A DNA stretch of 64,000 nucleotides from Ruminococcus bicirculans (ex Wegman et al. 2014) (GTDB lineage Bacteria; Bacillota; Clostridia; Oscillospirales; Ruminococcaceae): contig NZ_HF545616.1 of NCBI RefSeq assembly GCF_000723465.1, positions 1,302,001 to 1,366,000 of the forward strand, given 5' to 3'. The notes beneath the pieces were generated by a model. The model was given only the letters and a program-made list of their open reading frames with translations. It was not told the origin of the DNA and ran no database searches. Below are positions 53,404-61,824 of the stretch, one piece after another. Position 1 is the stretch's first letter, and every line of letters starts with the position of its first letter. The translations under genes were made by a program, and so were the position numbers.

Positions 53404-53707
53404 GACAATAAAAAAAGTCCTGTCATCACACATAACATCTAGTTATGGGACGATAGAACCGTGGTGCCACCCAATTTCCCGATAATAAATTATCGGCTCA
53501 CAGATACGCATTCTGACTGGCAGAAATCAATATCCTGTCCTTTAACGCAGGAATCACGGCGAGTGATACTCGAATAAACTTTCACACCGCTCCTCACAAA
53601 TCCATTCATCTGAAGAAAATGTATCAGCTCACACCTACCGCTGACTCTCTGTGACCTTTTGCATCAAACTACTTACTTTTGCTCATAGGATTTATCGTAT
53701 TAACTTT
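53404..53707 (-). promoter_or_regulatory. T-box leader of the trp operon
   Basis: On the minus strand the 14-base T-box core (GGGTGGCACCACGG) is at 53459-53472, in the longer block AATTGGGTGGCACCACGG. Upstream are typical Stem I pieces (AGAGAG, GGTGTGAGCTG) and a candidate specifier UGG for Trp at 53602-53604 in GAATGGATTTG. A hairpin and a run of seven T (53410-53416) end the leader. Uncharged tRNA-Trp should favour the antiterminator and switch the operon on. Confidence 0.92.
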
Positions 53708-53713
53708 AGTCTT

Positions 53714-53742
53714 ATTATATTCCTCTGTTTCTAAAATGTCAA
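53714..53742 (-). promoter_or_regulatory. Promoter of the trp operon
   Basis: Minus strand: -35 TTGACA (53737-53742), 17-base spacer, -10 TATAAT (53714-53719): full consensus. Confidence 0.95.
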
Positions 53743-53836
53743 TATCAGAAAATGTAAATATTGTTGCTATTGTGTAAATATTCTTTTGCGATTTGGATTT
53801 ATACCAAAATAAATAATTTTAAATTTTCAATATTCC

Positions 53837-53865
53837 TTGCATTTATAAATAATGTAGTGTATAAT
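53837..53865 (+). promoter_or_regulatory. Promoter of the AI-2E family gene
   Basis: -35 TTGCAT (53837-53842), 17-base spacer, -10 TATAAT (53860-53865). Confidence 0.86.
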
Positions 53866-53901
53866 AAAGTAATAGTTAAGGTAATTGAGAAAGGAAAATA
53901 T

Positions 53902-55224
53902 ATGAAAGTACAAACTAATAAGAAATACACCACAATTGCATTTTATGCAGTTATCGTTATTGCTATAAATGTGCTTTTGGTAGTGGCTGTATTTAAATTT
54001 AATACGATCTTAAAGCTTATTTCCACACTTGTTTCTGCACTTACGCCTGTTATAGTTGGTCTTGTGATCGCATTTCTTATAAATCCTATAATGGTGAATT
54101 TTGAAAAGCTGTTCAGAAATAAAGTGGTAAAAAATCCAGCTAAGAAAAAGCTTACCAGAGCATGCTCAGTAACTGTAGCGTCACTTGTTTTTCTGGGGAT
54201 AGTTGTTGGACTTACTTATGTTGTTGTTCCAGAACTTATAAATTCCATAATTGATATTTTTAACAATGCATCTAACATCGTTATTAAAGTGCAGGGTTGG
54301 ATAAATAAGCTGTTTAAAAACTATCCTGATATTGAAACAATGGCTACGGAGAAGCTCAAAGCTTTTTCAACTGATTTGGGAACCGTTATCGAGAAGGTAC
54401 AGCCGATGTTTGAAAATATTCTTTCGGGTGCATGGGGCGTTATCAATGTTCTTAAAAACTTTGTATTTGGATTTATCGTTTCTATCTATATGCTTTGCAG
54501 CAAGGAAAAGCTTCTTGCTCAGGCTAAGAAGATAATCATTGCAAACACAAAAAAGTCTACATGTGAGAAGATCATGAGAGTTTGCACTGAAACAAATAAA
54601 GTTTTTGCAGGTTTTTTGAGCGGAAAGATCATTGACTCGGCAATAATCGGAGTTCTTTGCTTTATAGGTCTGACTATCATGAATATGCCTTACAACATCA
54701 TGATAAGTGTTCTTGTGGGTGTAACTAATATTATCCCATTTTTTGGACCGATAATCGGTGCGATACCATCAACTGCACTTATGCTGTTTATTGATCCTAA
54801 AAAAGCCATTATACTTCTTATTTTCATAGTTATTTTACAGCAGTTTGACGGCAATATCCTTGGTCCTAAGATACTTGGTGATTCTACTGGGCTTCCTGGT
54901 TTTTGGGTGCTGGTATCACTGTTCTTCTTTGGAAATTTGTTTGGGTTCATAGGTATGGTCATTGCAGTTCCGACTTTTGCATTGCTTTATACTTTTACAC
55001 GAGAGAGCGTTGTTCAGCGGTTAAGAAAGAAGAAGCTCCCTGTAGATACCGACTATTATATGGAGGATGTTGAGCATTTGTATAAGAAAAATGAAAAGCG
55101 TATTCCGCTTACGCCTGAACAGCTTGACGCCATGGTCATCCCAAGTGCTGATGAGGTAAATGAGGTCAACAGAGAGGATGATCCAGAAATAGTTGACGAT
55201 CACAACGAAAATAAAGATCAGTAA
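53902..55224 (+). CDS. AI-2E family transporter
   Basis: A 440-residue polytopic membrane protein of the AI-2E (TqsA/YdiK) family, about eight helices with the conserved late block GVTNIIPFFGPIIGAIP and QFDGNILGPKILGDSTGL. Members export various substrates including sodium or signal molecules; the substrate here is unknown. The C-terminal 70 residues are charged and cytoplasmic. ATG 53902 lies after the promoter with AAAGGAAAA; the frame is open upstream to 53761 but that part includes the promoter. Confidence 0.92.
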   Translation: MKVQTNKKYTTIAFYAVIVIAINVLLVVAVFKFNTILKLISTLVSALTPVIVGLVIAFLINPIMVNFEKLFRNKVVKNPAKKKLTRACSVTVASLVFLGIVVGLTYVVVPELINSIIDIFNNASNIVIKVQGWINKLFKNYPDIETMATEKLKAFSTDLGTVIEKVQPMFENILSGAWGVINVLKNFVFGFIVSIYMLCSKEKLLAQAKKIIIANTKKSTCEKIMRVCTETNKVFAGFLSGKIIDSAIIGVLCFIGLTIMNMPYNIMISVLVGVTNIIPFFGPIIGAIPSTALMLFIDPKKAIILLIFIVILQQFDGNILGPKILGDSTGLPGFWVLVSLFFFGNLFGFIGMVIAVPTFALLYTFTRESVVQRLRKKKLPVDTDYYMEDVEHLYKKNEKRIPLTPEQLDAMVIPSADEVNEVNREDDPEIVDDHNENKDQ

Positions 55225-55233
55225 ACGCAAAAG

Positions 55234-55269
55234 AGCGGCCTGTTCACAATTCATAGTGAGCAGACCGCT
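55234..55269. terminator. Terminator between converging genes
   Basis: AGCGG and CCGCT with an inner TTCAC/GTGAG stem; T-rich tail on the plus strand and CTCTTTTG on the minus strand. Confidence 0.82.
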
Positions 55270-55273
55270 TATT

Positions 55274-56677
55274 TTATTTCATGTATTTTTTCTGTATTTT
55301 TGCAATATGTATCACAGAGTATATTACTATAAGTGCAATAAGTATTGTTAATGTGACCTTGAAAACAGACGATTCAAAGTATGACTTAGCTATTTTAACC
55401 TTCGCTTTGACTTGGGAACGTTCTACTTTAGTTGTGGAAACGAGATCTATAGTTGCAAGCACCTCACCTTTGTAGACAAGTTCCATTTTACCAAGCACAT
55501 CGCCAACCTCAACAGGTGCAACAACGTTGTCATAAACGGTTATTTTCTTTTCCACATCATTTACTGATATATCTACAGGCCACAGCCTTGTAAAACCATT
55601 TGCAGGTTTTAGATTTGCGTAATCTATGCCGTCACCATAGCTTACCTTTACATCACGGACTTCGCTGTTTTTGTCCACAAAATCCGTTGCTACAAGACTT
55701 GAAAATGCCCATTTGTAAAGATTGATGTGATCAAGGAGGTTGTAGTAAACATTATCTCCACCATATATGGAATCAGGATCTTCCTCGCCCTTCTTCACAT
55801 CTTCTTCAAGCTTATCCATTGGTGCACCCATTGTCACAATAAGATATGTGGTGCCTTCATATTCCGCATATGAAGCTAAACATCTTCCAGCGGAGTCAAG
55901 GGTGCCTGTCTTTATGCCTTTAGCATAGGAGTAGTAATAATCGGTCATTGAGTCAAGCATAAGGTTTGTATTATAAATATCTGTACCATCTGAGTGATAA
56001 GAGGTGGATGCCATATGATAGCTTGGCAGACAGACAATATCACGAAATACCTGATATTTGCTTATGGCATATTCACAAAGAGTTGCCATATCCTTGCAGG
56101 ACGAATAATTCTGTTGTGCCCACAGACCATGTGCATTTGAAAAGTGTGTATTTTCCATGCCGAGTTTTTCAGCTTTTTCATTCATAAGGTCTGTAAATCC
56201 CGTTATGGAATCGGACACATTCAAAGCGATTATATTCGCTGCTTCACATGAGGATGGGATAAGCAGTGCCGCCAGTAGATCATAACAGCTTACTTCTTCG
56301 CCTGGTTGTATATCAGCTGTTGAAGCACCAGTATCATATAGTTCATCAAATGCTTCCGAGCCTGCTGAATAGTATGTATCTTTCAGTTTTTGTTCATCAC
56401 CTTTGAATTTGTCCAGAAGCACCACAGCAGTCATTATCTTTGTTAGGGAAGCAGGCACACGCTCGTCCTCACCGTTTATGTCAACGATAGCTTCACCGCT
56501 GTCAAGATTGACCATATAGACCGCTTCAGAGTAAAGCTCCAACGGTATCGCTTTTCCGTCATCGTCATAGCCTGATGTAGGTGTAAAATTGAATGCGTCT
56601 GCACACATCGCAGGCACAAGCAGCATTATTGCCAGCGTCATGGATAATATCCTGCTGATTTTTCGTTTTAGTTTCAT
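55274..56677 (-). CDS. D-alanyl-D-alanine carboxypeptidase, DacF type, membrane anchored
   Basis: A 467-residue penicillin-binding carboxypeptidase. Signal peptide to about residue 29 (PAMCADAF), SxxK in VPASLTKIM, then SSCEAANI in the SxN place (Ser-Cys-Glu in place of SGN-type), and KTGTLDSAG. A C-terminal membrane helix (about 440-460) anchors it. The second motif reads SSCE, as in Clostridial DacF-like proteins. ATG 56677 with AAAGGAAG is the start. It is a paralog of the 30345 gene but much longer. Confidence 0.9.
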   Translation of the reverse strand: MKLKRKISRILSMTLAIMLLVPAMCADAFNFTPTSGYDDDGKAIPLELYSEAVYMVNLDSGEAIVDINGEDERVPASLTKIMTAVVLLDKFKGDEQKLKDTYYSAGSEAFDELYDTGASTADIQPGEEVSCYDLLAALLIPSSCEAANIIALNVSDSITGFTDLMNEKAEKLGMENTHFSNAHGLWAQQNYSSCKDMATLCEYAISKYQVFRDIVCLPSYHMASTSYHSDGTDIYNTNLMLDSMTDYYYSYAKGIKTGTLDSAGRCLASYAEYEGTTYLIVTMGAPMDKLEEDVKKGEEDPDSIYGGDNVYYNLLDHINLYKWAFSSLVATDFVDKNSEVRDVKVSYGDGIDYANLKPANGFTRLWPVDISVNDVEKKITVYDNVVAPVEVGDVLGKMELVYKGEVLATIDLVSTTKVERSQVKAKVKIAKSYFESSVFKVTLTILIALIVIYSVIHIAKIQKKYMK

Positions 56678-56715
56678 TGACAGCTTCCTTTCGCACTGTA
56701 TGTAAAGAGCCTTGC

Positions 56716-57453
56716 TCATTCAGTTTTCTCATAAAGTATATTAGCACCCTGTTTGCCCACACGTTTCACTCTTTCAAGATATGTGAGTATATTAAGCGTT
56801 ACCTGTGCATATTCACGAGATATCTTTGCATTAAAGGCAAAGTCTTTAGAAGTGAACTGCTTTGGCAGGTCCTCCGGGAGGAACATATCAAAGTCGGCAG
56901 GGCAGTCGATATGTATTTCATCAATAAGACCTTTTGGTATTCTGTCATGACGTGAAGATCCACGCTTTTTGTTCTTTGACCAGCCGTTAAGCAATCTTAT
57001 CTCCTCGGTTTCAAGCATACAAAGGCACAAATGAAATCGGGGGTTATCAAGGGTGTATTTTATTTTGTACAGTTCGGGCATGACTTCATAGATAGTGTAT
57101 TTTCTCGGCGATTTGTGCTTTTCTGACAACTCTCCTGTTTCAGTATCTATCCAACGGACATATTTGACCGCAGGGATAGGGTAGACCACTGTCACGTCAC
57201 AGTAGTCAAGAAAGGCTTCAAGTTTTTTCAGCAGTTTGTTGAACTGCCTTGTTTGTATCTCGATAACACCGTTCTCGCCTACGATATCAGCCACATATCC
57301 GCCAATGCGTATCTCCTGATTTTCACCATATGGTTCAAAATAGTTTTTCAAAACAGCATGAAGCGTTTTCTCGCCTAGAGTTCCGATGCCGTTGCGTTCA
57401 CGGCTTTTGCCTATGATTTTATCGCAAGCATCTTGAAATTTCAGCCTGTCCGT
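56716..57453 (-). CDS. Conserved protein of unknown function with apparent ACG start
   Basis: About 245 residues of a conserved Clostridial family of unknown role. The frame reads through GIGTLGEKTLHAVLKNYFEP and IGGYVADIVGENGVIEIQTR, then VTVVYPIPAVKYVRWID, LLNGWSKNKKRGSSRHDRIP and a C-terminal helical part. The conserved N-terminal segment begins upstream of the first usual start (TTG 57351). A promoter (57472-57500) and GAGGTGATC (57456-57464) point at ACG 57453, the place where an ATG is expected; an in-frame TGA is 11 bases earlier. Possibly an RNA- or DNA-acting protein with endonuclease-like strand pattern, but that is a guess. Confidence 0.72.
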   Translation of the reverse strand, partial: TDRLKFQDACDKIIGKSRERNGIGTLGEKTLHAVLKNYFEPYGENQEIRIGGYVADIVGENGVIEIQTRQFNKLLKKLEAFLDYCDVTVVYPIPAVKYVRWIDTETGELSEKHKSPRKYTIYEVMPELYKIKYTLDNPRFHLCLCMLETEEIRLLNGWSKNKKRGSSRHDRIPKGLIDEIHIDCPADFDMFLPEDLPKQFTSKDFAFNAKISREYAQVTLNILTYLERVKRVGKQGANILYEKTE

Positions 57454-57471
57454 AAGATCACCTCAGTTTTT

Positions 57472-57500
57472 ATTATATCAGATATTCACTCTCACGTCAA
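57472..57500 (-). promoter_or_regulatory. Promoter of the ACG-start gene
   Basis: Minus strand: -35 TTGACG (57495-57500), 17-base spacer, -10 TATAAT (57472-57477). The transcript would start within a few bases of the ribosome site. Confidence 0.85.
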
Positions 57501-57514
57501 TCACAAAAACGCAT

Positions 57515-57545
57515 AAAAAGAGCCTGAGATCTGCTCAGGCTCTTT
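57515..57545. terminator. Terminator of the foldase gene
   Basis: AAAGAGCCTGAG, loop ATCTG, CTCAGGCTCTTT; on the minus strand it is followed by a T-run. It lies just upstream of the next promoter. Confidence 0.92.
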
Positions 57546-57562
57546 AATCATACCATGATCCA

Positions 57563-58783
57563 TCAGGTTATGCTGTCCGCAGTTATCTTGTCCCACTGGT
57601 CGCAATACTTGACTTCCATTTTGTCCATTTTTTCGTTGTAAAGCTTTGAGATAGCAGGTGTATCATATGAATAGATCATATCGTCTATGTTCTGTTCTAC
57701 ATAATCCATATCAACCGGCAAACGCTTGATTATGAAATATCCATATGTGTCATTCTCTGTGAGTTCAGTGGAAATGCCGTTTTCTTTTAGTTTGAAAGCG
57801 TCTTTTACAAGCTCTTCAGGATATCCAGTCGTATCTTTATTGAAATAATATCCTGTTGAAGGATCTTCAAGACCGAGATCCCAGCCGTACTTTTCAATAA
57901 GCTTATCAAAGTCTTCTCCGTCCTGAGCTTTTTTCAGAACTTCTTCTGCAAGCTTTTTAGCCTTTTCCTTAGCTTTCTTTACACCGTCATCATCAAGCTT
58001 CGCATAAGCTGACTGCTTTGCGCTCGCTTTGTCTGAAAGTGACATACTGTCATAACTGTCAGCGGTACTGTCATCAAGATCTACCTGTGCATAGAAAGGG
58101 ATCATAACGTGAATCTCACGGCAATACTCGTTTGTATCCTTGACTATTTTTTTAAAGTCCTCTTTTTTAGTTGCATACTTACCGTTATTCTTAAAAAGAG
58201 TATCGTTTACTTTAGTATAGATAGCGGCTGTTTCAAGCATTTTCCTGTAAAGATCCTCTGTGAGGTAAGCCGACTTAATGTCATTAAGATAAGCTTCATC
58301 AGAATCATAGTTTGCTTTTGCTTTAGCTATCTGGTCATCAATTGTCTTGTTGTCATCGTCTGTAAGCTCAATTCCGTTTTCTTCTGCAAGCTCAGGTGCA
58401 ACAAGTTCCTGCTTAAGTGCAGTGATAACGTCCTCCATAAGAAGCTTAAAACCACCGTCAGTTGACTTGATAGTGTCAAGGGTTGCTCCGTAAGTGGAAG
58501 TGTACTTGCTTATAGTATAATAATAGTAGTATCTGAAAGTATCAAAATCAATATCCTTGCCGTCAATGGTGCAAACGATAAAGTCCTTAGTATCAATGGA
58601 CTTGCCGTCAATTGTAAGGGACGGCTCAGGTGTCTGTTTTTCAGTTGTGCTGTCAACAGCTGAAACAGAAGAATCTACTGTGGAAGATACGGTTGATGAG
58701 CTGTCGTTATTTTTGCTGCATGAAGTAAAGCTGCAAATAGCTATTGTGAGAGCTGCTGTAACAGCGGCTAATTTCTTTATCAT
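57563..58783 (-). CDS. PrsA/SurA-like foldase lipoprotein
   Basis: A 406-residue lipoprotein. The signal peptide ends in SFTSC (lipid Cys at 22), then a Ser/Asp-rich linker. Central and C-terminal parts show the chaperone and parvulin pattern: long helices rich in Asp/Lys, then REIHVMIPF, AEEVLKKAQDGEDFDKLIEKYG and a late GYFIIKRLPV. Such proteins help fold secreted proteins outside the membrane. Peptidyl-prolyl isomerase activity is likely but not proven here. AAAGGA ribosome site; it has its own -10 (TATAAT, 58834-58839) but no clear -35. Confidence 0.88.
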   Translation of the reverse strand: MIKKLAAVTAALTIAICSFTSCSKNNDSSSTVSSTVDSSVSAVDSTTEKQTPEPSLTIDGKSIDTKDFIVCTIDGKDIDFDTFRYYYYYTISKYTSTYGATLDTIKSTDGGFKLLMEDVITALKQELVAPELAEENGIELTDDDNKTIDDQIAKAKANYDSDEAYLNDIKSAYLTEDLYRKMLETAAIYTKVNDTLFKNNGKYATKKEDFKKIVKDTNEYCREIHVMIPFYAQVDLDDSTADSYDSMSLSDKASAKQSAYAKLDDDGVKKAKEKAKKLAEEVLKKAQDGEDFDKLIEKYGWDLGLEDPSTGYYFNKDTTGYPEELVKDAFKLKENGISTELTENDTYGYFIIKRLPVDMDYVEQNIDDMIYSYDTPAISKLYNEKMDKMEVKYCDQWDKITADSIT

Positions 58784-58917
58784 AATAATTGTCCTTTCCT
58801 TTGAGAGAAAATCCTCTGCATAACATAGATTTAATTATATCTTATTATTGTGATGATACTGTGTGATAATTCTTAAACTTTCTGTGAATGAAATATATAT
58901 TATCCAGCGTGATACAG

Positions 58918-58946
58918 TTGACAATCTAAGTCTGGGAGAGTATAAT
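58918..58946 (+). promoter_or_regulatory. Promoter of the glycerophosphodiesterase gene
   Basis: -35 TTGACA (58918-58923), 17-base spacer, -10 TATAAT (58941-58946). Full consensus; transcription near 58953 excludes ATG 58951. Confidence 0.92.
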
Positions 58947-58980
58947 ATAAATGACTTTAATACGAAAAGAGGTATCCCAT

Positions 58981-59733
58981 ATGGATTTTGGTAAATATAT
59001 TGCTCACAGAGGTCTTCACTCAGAACTTGTTCCTGAAAATTCTCTTACCGCATTCAGGCTTGCGGTTGAAAAATGTCTTTCTATCGAGCTTGATGTACGT
59101 CTAACAAAGGATTGCCGCATTGTGGTTTTCCATGACAATGACCTTATGAGAATGTGCGGCATTGAGGGCAAGGTGTTTGATTACACATATGAACAGCTTT
59201 CTGCCTTTAAACTTAAAAACAGTGATGAAAAGATACCACTGCTGTCAGATGTGCTGAAAACTGTTGACGGCAAAGTGCCACTTCTTATTGAGCTTAAAGG
59301 CGGTGCGCCATTCGGTGAGCTTGAAAGCCGAGTTGACCATATGATGAAGAAATACAAAGGCGAATTTGCAGTGCAGAGCTTTAACCCGTTCTCAGTGATG
59401 TGGTTTAGGTTTCATTCACCAAAAGTCACAAGGGGTCAGCTTATCTCAAAATATAGAAAAAACATTGACCTTGAGTATATCGAAAGATTCATCTGCGCCC
59501 AGCCATTTATATGGCGTTTTATATCAAAACCGCAGTTCATTGCTGCCGACCTCAGATCTATAAGCTTTGAAACTGCATTTCAGGCTGTTGATATAGATGC
59601 AGACTTGCTCACATGGACGGGAAGAGGCAAAGAGCTTATAGAAACTGCTTCACAGTTTTCAAAGACAGTTATAGCAGAGCAGTTTCCAGATGATTTTGAT
59701 TTTTCTGACAATTGGGAGGAAAGCTGTGAATAA
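58981..59733 (+). CDS. Glycerophosphodiester phosphodiesterase
   Basis: A 250-residue GDPD-family enzyme that splits glycerophosphodiesters to glycerol 3-phosphate and an alcohol. The catalytic HRG (YIAHRGLHS), PENSLTAF, ELDVRLTKD and VVFHDNDLMR are all seen. No signal peptide, so it works inside. ATG 58981 follows AAAGAGG and lies after the promoter. The pentapeptide-repeat gene begins inside its 3' end. Confidence 0.94.
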   Translation: MDFGKYIAHRGLHSELVPENSLTAFRLAVEKCLSIELDVRLTKDCRIVVFHDNDLMRMCGIEGKVFDYTYEQLSAFKLKNSDEKIPLLSDVLKTVDGKVPLLIELKGGAPFGELESRVDHMMKKYKGEFAVQSFNPFSVMWFRFHSPKVTRGQLISKYRKNIDLEYIERFICAQPFIWRFISKPQFIAADLRSISFETAFQAVDIDADLLTWTGRGKELIETASQFSKTVIAEQFPDDFDFSDNWEESCE

Positions 59734-60358
59734 GATGCAAGACCTTCCATTGTGCGACCTTAACGAAGTCAAACGTACTGCAAAACGCACTGACAGCGAT
59801 ATTTCAGGCTGTAAATTTAGCGGAGAATATCTTGAAAGCGAAGATCTCTCCTGCCTGTCATTTATAAACTGTATGTTTGAAAACTGCACCTTTACAGATT
59901 GCGATTTTGAGCGTTCCTCATTCGTTGATGTGACGTTCATATCCTGCGATCTGTCAAATTCATCACTGGACTCATCCTACCTCAGCAGATGTGAGTTCCG
60001 CTCCTGCAAGCTCGTTGGCGCAGAGTTCAAGGATTGCTCCATTCAAGGTGTAGCCTTTGAATCTTCAAACTGCGGATATGCCATATTTGATAAGTGCAAG
60101 CTGTCTGAAACCCAGGTGAAAAACAGTGATATGTCCTCGGCTGAGCTTGTTTCCTGCAATCTCAAAGCGTTTAAGACAAGCGGAAGTAAATATCTCAGCA
60201 CATCATTTTTCAGAACGGCTCTCGGCGGCGTTGATTTTTCTACCTGTCTTGTAAGTGGACTGCGCGTTTCTGATACATTCAGAGAACTCCGAAACGCTGT
60301 TTTTTCAGCCAATCAAGCTGTGGAGCTTTCAATGCTCCTTGGAATAAGAATAAAATAA
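59726..60358 (+). CDS. Pentapeptide-repeat protein
   Basis: A 210-residue protein of repeated five-residue units (A/C/S-x-F/L-x-x) through residues 25-190, e.g. CMFENCTFTDCDFERSSF, which fold into a right-handed beta helix. Some relatives protect gyrase from quinolones (Qnr, McbG); this one is Cys-rich and more like the YjbI or general class, so resistance is not claimed. GTG 59726 is chosen as GGGAGGA stands five bases upstream; ATG 59735 is the alternative. Confidence 0.88.
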   Translation: MNKMQDLPLCDLNEVKRTAKRTDSDISGCKFSGEYLESEDLSCLSFINCMFENCTFTDCDFERSSFVDVTFISCDLSNSSLDSSYLSRCEFRSCKLVGAEFKDCSIQGVAFESSNCGYAIFDKCKLSETQVKNSDMSSAELVSCNLKAFKTSGSKYLSTSFFRTALGGVDFSTCLVSGLRVSDTFRELRNAVFSANQAVELSMLLGIRIK

Positions 60359-60361
60359 TTT

Positions 60362-60397
60362 AAGCCGCTATGACAATAAAAGTCACAGCGGCTTTTT
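60362..60397. terminator. Bidirectional terminator
   Basis: AAGCCGCT and AGCGGCTT with inner TGAC/GTCA stem, T-run after; between converging genes. Confidence 0.93.
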
Positions 60398-60398
60398 A

Positions 60399-61187
60399 TC
60401 ACTTTTTATCCTGTTCTATCAGTATTTTCACAGCGTTCACCGCACAGTGGATACCTCTTGTGGTGTCGTCGCTCACATTGTCTTCAAGGTCTGCCTTTGA
60501 ACGCTCCACGTTCCATATAGCTGTTATAACAGCTCCACAGCGGACGTGTCTTGTGATACCTACTGAGAAAACTGCGGCACATTCCATTTCGGAAGTCATA
60601 CAGCCGCACCTTAAATATGCGTCCCAGCGGTAATTTATATCGCCGCTCACTGGCATTGAGTCAGGCTCTACTTCTCCATAAAAGCTGTCCTTGCTGTGGA
60701 CAACGCCCACATGATAACGCTTGCCAAGCTTATCTTCTGACAGTTCAGCCGCAGCTTTTGCAAGGGCAGTTGTTACAGTGAAATCTGCTACAGCAGGGTA
60801 GCCCTCGGGGAGATATTCTTTTGACGTACCTTCGCCACGGACAGCCGCCGAAGCTATAACAAGGTCGCCGCCGCTAACGGAAAGATCCATTCCTCCACTT
60901 GTACCGATACGAATAAATGTGTCTGCACCGCACTTTACCAGTTCCTCCACTGCAATTGCCGCAGATGGTCCTCCGATACCGGTCGAGCATACAGTTACCT
61001 TTTCACCGTTAAGATAGCCTGTATAAACATTGTATTCTCTGTTTTGAGCCACCTGCTTTGCGTCATCAAGAAGTGCCGCTATTTTTGGCACTCTTCCAGG
61101 GTCACCCGGCATAATAACATATCTGCCCACTTCATCAGGGATAGTTCTGATGTGAAATTGTCTTTCACCGTCCATAATGCTTGCCAT
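60399..61187 (-). CDS. udp: Uridine phosphorylase-type nucleoside phosphorylase
   Basis: A 262-residue phosphorylase that splits a nucleoside with phosphate. Motifs: MPGDPGRVPKIA (phosphate loop), VCSTGIGGPSAAIAVEEL, IRIGTSGG and MTSEMECAAVF for the ribose. The family covers uridine and purine nucleosides; uridine is the best guess. GAGGAGG ribosome site; it lies 20 bases after a DUF3592 gene and may share its transcript. Confidence 0.9.
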   Translation of the reverse strand: MASIMDGERQFHIRTIPDEVGRYVIMPGDPGRVPKIAALLDDAKQVAQNREYNVYTGYLNGEKVTVCSTGIGGPSAAIAVEELVKCGADTFIRIGTSGGMDLSVSGGDLVIASAAVRGEGTSKEYLPEGYPAVADFTVTTALAKAAAELSEDKLGKRYHVGVVHSKDSFYGEVEPDSMPVSGDINYRWDAYLRCGCMTSEMECAAVFSVGITRHVRCGAVITAIWNVERSKADLEDNVSDDTTRGIHCAVNAVKILIEQDKK

Positions 61188-61207
61188 AAAAATTCCTCCT
61201 CTCAGAA

Positions 61208-61762
61208 TTATTCGTCGTATGGATAATTATTTTCTTCGTATAATTCATTTTCTGCAAAATTTTTTCCGGATTTCTGTTTTTTCTTTATATGTATAAGCAC
61301 TATGATAAGCACTATTGCTATAATCGCAAACAGCCCGCCTAATCCACAGAAAACAACTGTTAATATGGTATTGGTTGTATCATTTGGTGCATAAAACGTT
61401 TCAGGGTCGTCAGGGTCACAGAATATCTGGATCGTTTGTCCTCTTCTGTATCTGATGTTGCTGGAATATGTATTGCTGTGAGTGGTGTAGAGCTGTCCGT
61501 CTACGTTATATGAATACACTGGTGTGTAAACTGTGCTATATGTTACGTGTCCGTCATCGTTCTCATGTCGTTCATCTTTACTGAGAATGTCTGATATTAT
61601 AGCATTGACTTCAAGAGTACATCTGTTTTTGAGTTGAGTTTGGTGTATTGCAAAACCTATTCCAACTGCAAGAAATGTCACGCCAACCAACATGAAAACT
61701 AACGCTATTATTTTCATTGCTGATTTGCTGTAATGCACATGAGATCTTTTGTAATAACGCAT
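61208..61762 (-). CDS. DUF3592 membrane protein
   Basis: A 184-residue protein with two membrane helices (about 17-39 and 125-150) flanking an outer domain of the DUF3592 type (TYSTVYTPVYSYNVDGQLYTTHSN ... RGQTIQIFCDPDDPETFYA, given in parts). Function unknown. ATG 61762 follows GGGGGA; longer versions of the frame have no ribosome site. It precedes udp on the minus strand. Confidence 0.87.
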   Translation of the reverse strand: MRYYKRSHVHYSKSAMKIIALVFMLVGVTFLAVGIGFAIHQTQLKNRCTLEVNAIISDILSKDERHENDDGHVTYSTVYTPVYSYNVDGQLYTTHSNTYSSNIRYRRGQTIQIFCDPDDPETFYAPNDTTNTILTVVFCGLGGLFAIIAIVLIIVLIHIKKKQKSGKNFAENELYEENNYPYDE

Positions 61763-61783
61763 ATTTTTCCCCCATTTAAGCAT

Positions 61784-61816
61784 AAAAGCCAACACCTTAA
61801 TATGGCGTTGGCTTTT
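61784..61816 (-). terminator. Terminator after nadC
   Basis: Minus strand: AAAAGCCAACGCC and GGTGTTGGCTTTT around a short loop, T-run to ATGC; it also lies in front of the DUF3592 gene. Confidence 0.85.
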
Positions 61817-61824
61817 GTTTTATC

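Noticed and set aside
53368-53433. Longer N-terminus for trpE
   Set aside because: The ATG at 53433 lies in the T-box terminator; the ATG at 53367 has GGAGG and matches the family N-terminus.
53761-53901. Longer N-terminus for the AI-2E family gene
   Set aside because: It would include the promoter; the ATG at 53902 follows a ribosome site.
59726-60358. Pentapeptide-repeat protein as Qnr-type quinolone resistance
   Set aside because: The repeat class alone is not enough, and its Cys-rich pattern and lack of Qnr landmarks argue against the claim.
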